Source: Azolla caroliniana (lineage: Eukaryota > Polypodiophyta). Taken from it: DNA of 64,000 nucleotides. Positions 62,124 through 64,000 of the stretch are shown here, piece after piece (the stretch's first letter is position 1; every line of letters begins with the position of its first letter). The notes below the pieces were generated by a model. It was not told the DNA's origin and did no database searches. It was given only the letters and a program-made list of their open reading frames with translations. The position numbers were made by a program, and so were the translations under genes. The DNA is taken from positions 186,001 to 250,000 of the forward strand of contig JBHGNT010000032.1 in NCBI GenBank assembly GCA_043228905.1, written 5' to 3'.

Positions 62124-63614
62124 TTCGATTCGCATGTTTGAACACAAAAATCCGATATCACACGAGCCAGGTATGAACATTTTAATTTACTCAAGGGCTC
62201 CTCTCAACTCCCTCCTCAAGTTTGCTATTTTCGTCATGTCTCTCGACCTGGGTTTCAATATCTTGATTTTTTAATTCCATATGATAGCTAGCGTTGTTGG
62301 CTTCGATTCGCATGTTTGAACACAAAAATCCGATATCACACGAGCCAGGTATGAACATTTTAATTTACTCAAGGGCTCCTCTCAACTCCCTCCTCAAGTT
62401 TGCTATTTTCGTCATGTCTCTCGACCTGAGTTTCAAAATCTTGATTTTTTAATTCCATATCATAGCTAGCGTTTCAAGCTTCGATTTGCATGTTTGAACA
62501 CAAAAATCCGATATCACACGAGCCAGGTATGAACATTTTAATTTACTCAAGGGCTCCTCTCAACTCCCTCCTCAAGTTTGCTATTTTCGTCATGTCTCTC
62601 GACCTGAGTTTCAAAATCTTGATTTTTTAATTCCATATCATACCTCACGTAGTTGGCTTCGATTCGCATGTTTGAACACAAAAATCCGATATCACACGAG
62701 CCAGGTATGAACATTTTAATTACTTAAGGGCTCCTCTCAACTCCCTCCTCAAGTTTGCTATTTTCGTCATGTCTCTCGACCTGAGTTTCAAAATCTTGAT
62801 TTTTTAATTCCATATCATACCTCACGTAGTTGGCTTCGATTCGCATGTTTGAACACAAAAATCCGATATCACACGAGCCAGGTATAAACATTTTAATTTA
62901 CTCAAGGGCTCCTCTCAACTCCCTCCTCAAGTTTGCTATTTTCGTCATGTATCTCGACCTGAGTTTGAAATTCTTGATTTTTTAATTCCATATCATAGCT
63001 AGCGTTGTTAGCTTCGATTTGCATGTTTGAACACAAAAATCCGATATCACACGACCCAGGTATGAACATTTTAATTTACTCAAGGGCTGTTCTCAACTCA
63101 CTCCTCAAATTTGCTATTTTCGTCATGTCTCTCGACCTGAGTTTCAAAATCTTGATTTTTTAATTCCATATCATAGCTCGCGTTGTTGGCTTCGATTCGC
63201 ATGTTTGAACACAAAAATCCGATATCACACGAGCCAGGTATGAACATTTTAATTTACTCAAGGGCTGTTCTCAACTCCGTCCTCAAGTTTGCTATTTTCG
63301 TCATGTCTCTCGACCTGGGTTTCAAAATCTTGATTTTTTAATTGCATATGATAGCTAGCGTTGTTGGCTTCGATTTGCATGTTTGAACACAAAAATCCGA
63401 TATCACACGAGCCAGATATGAACATTTTAATTTACTCAAGGGCTCCTCTCAACTCCCTCCTCAAGTTTGCTATTTTCGTCATGTCTCTCGACCTGAGTTT
63501 CAAAATCTTGATTTTTTAATTCCATATCATAGCTAGCGTTTCAAGCTTCGATTTGCATGTTTGAACACAAAAATCCGATATCACACGAGCCAGGTATGAA
63601 CATTTTAATTACTT
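62124..63614. repeat. Satellite monomers before the last 58-bp-deleted pair
   Basis: About eight ordinary monomers, including two successive CCTCACGTAGTTGGC forms (about 62,641 and 62,819) and private changes GGTATAAAC near 62,881 and GCCAGATATG near 63,412. The latter also occurs near 58,787, which suggests a shared origin for 58.6-58.9 kb and 63.2-63.5 kb. No gene is seen. Confidence 0.78.
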
Positions 63615-63912
63615 AAGGGCTCCTCTCAACTCCCTCCTCAAGTTTGCTATTTTCGTCATGTCTCTCGACCTGAGTTTCAAAATCTTGATTTTTTAATTCC
63701 ATATCATACCTCACGTAGTTGGCTTCGATTCGCATGTTTGAACACAAAAATCCCTCCTCTAGTTTGCTATTTTCGTCATGTCTCTCGACCTGAGTTTGAA
63801 ATTCTTGATTTTTTAATTCCATACCATAGCTAGCGTTGTTAGCTTCGATTTGCATGTTTGAACACAAAAATCCGATATCACACGAGCCAGGTATGAACAT
63901 TTTAATTTACTC
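63615..63912. repeat. Fused monomer pair with 58-bp deletion, copy 7
   Basis: Junction at 63753/63754 near the right end of the window. It has a private ATACCATAGC change near 63,822. It follows an ATTACTTAAGGG 177-bp monomer. Confidence 0.93.
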
Positions 63913-64000
63913 AAGGGCTCCTCTCAACTCCCTCCTCAAGTTTGCTATTTTCGTCATGTATCTCGACCTGAGTTTGAAATTCTTGATTTTTTAATTCCAT

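Larger units (their letters stand above)
1..64000. repeat. Satellite DNA array, 178-bp monomer, about 360 tandem copies
   Basis: The landmark AAGGGCT recurs every 178 bp (1, 179, 357, 535) or 177 bp (535 to 712) through the whole window. Every copy carries the same ordered landmarks: a C/T-rich tract at monomer 6-25, CATGTCTCTCGACC at about 43-56, a T-run with TTAATT at 75-84, TTCG at 110-113, GATATC at 140-145 and GTATGAACATTTTA at about 157-170. All copies are in the same orientation, with no inversion and no inserted foreign sequence. Established knowledge: nucleosome-length arrays of this kind typically form centromeric or pericentromeric heterochromatin in eukaryotes. That this is a centromere is inference. 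Both array edges lie outside the window, so total length is unknown. Confidence 0.98.
40717..64000. repeat. Right array domain: block duplications of 4 to 13 monomers
   Basis: About 131 monomers. Frequent forms are CATGTATCTC followed by TTTGAAATTC; GCATATGATAG with CTGGGTTTC; GGTAATTTCG (about 41,707, 46,630, 50,307, 52,617, 57,061, 60,801 and 61,511); CTCAGGTAGTTGGATTCG (42,484, 44,205, 45,629, 51,261, 51,616, 53,571 and about 56,056); and ATCACACATCCC (50,781, 53,091 and 57,536). No gene or foreign insertion is visible. The domain continues past the window end. Confidence 0.88.

Noticed and set aside
1-64000. A CRISPR array (regular repeats with constant spacing)
   Set aside because: There is no repeat-spacer alternation. 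The entire 178-bp period is conserved, with no unique spacers and no cas genes.
1-64000. A CENP-B box in each monomer near the TTCG at 110-113
   Set aside because: The TTCG core is present, but the required downstream A and CGGG positions are not: the sequence continues ATTCGCATG or ATTTGCATG. The match is too short to count.
1-64000. Identity with Arabidopsis 178-180 bp, Brassica 176 bp or primate alpha satellite
   Set aside because: Only the length is similar. The sequences do not resemble those families as I know them, so no family name is assigned.
1-64000. Promoters, terminators or riboswitches suggested by T-runs and small palindromes
   Set aside because: These motifs occur in every monomer without associated genes, and no stem-loop plus T-run arrangement specific to one site was found.

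Overview
The whole 64 kb is one uninterrupted satellite DNA array. A monomer of 178 bp (often 177 bp; about 38% G+C, counted by hand on a consensus) is repeated head to tail roughly 360 times. All copies point the same way and no unique sequence lies between them. I see no protein-coding gene, RNA gene, transposon, CRISPR array, origin or bacterial-type regulatory site. The short open frames (61 to 95 codons, both strands) are the satellite read through chance gaps between stops. They recur wherever the same monomer variant recurs.

A nucleosome-sized monomer in a megabase-style homogeneous array points to a eukaryotic chromosome, most plausibly a centromeric or pericentromeric (less likely subtelomeric) block. 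Plants commonly have centromere satellites of this length. I do not recognise the sequence as a named family: it does not resemble the Arabidopsis 178-180 bp repeat, Brassica centromere repeats or primate alpha satellite as I know them. Species is therefore left open.

Layout by shared variants. Left domain (1 to about 18,664): nested, overlapping duplications with period offsets of 1,245, 2,549, 2,846, 2,548, 7,409 and 1,068 bp. It is marked by four copies of a fused monomer with a 118-bp deletion. Middle domain (about 18,665 to 40,716): two tandem, almost identical copies of an 11,026-bp unit. Each copy contains a 1,570-bp nine-monomer duplication, a six-monomer triplication, two 31-bp-deleted monomers and two 58-bp-deleted monomers. 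Right domain (about 40,717 to 64,000): shorter block duplications of 4, 7, 8, 11 and 13 monomers.

Together the pattern records repeated unequal exchange or replication-slippage amplification at scales from two to about 62 monomers. Deletion junctions act as heritable tags. The informative content is the higher-order repeat history, not genes. All identity statements come from reading by eye and are not exhaustive alignments. Duplications this similar could also reflect assembly error, which needs read-level checking.
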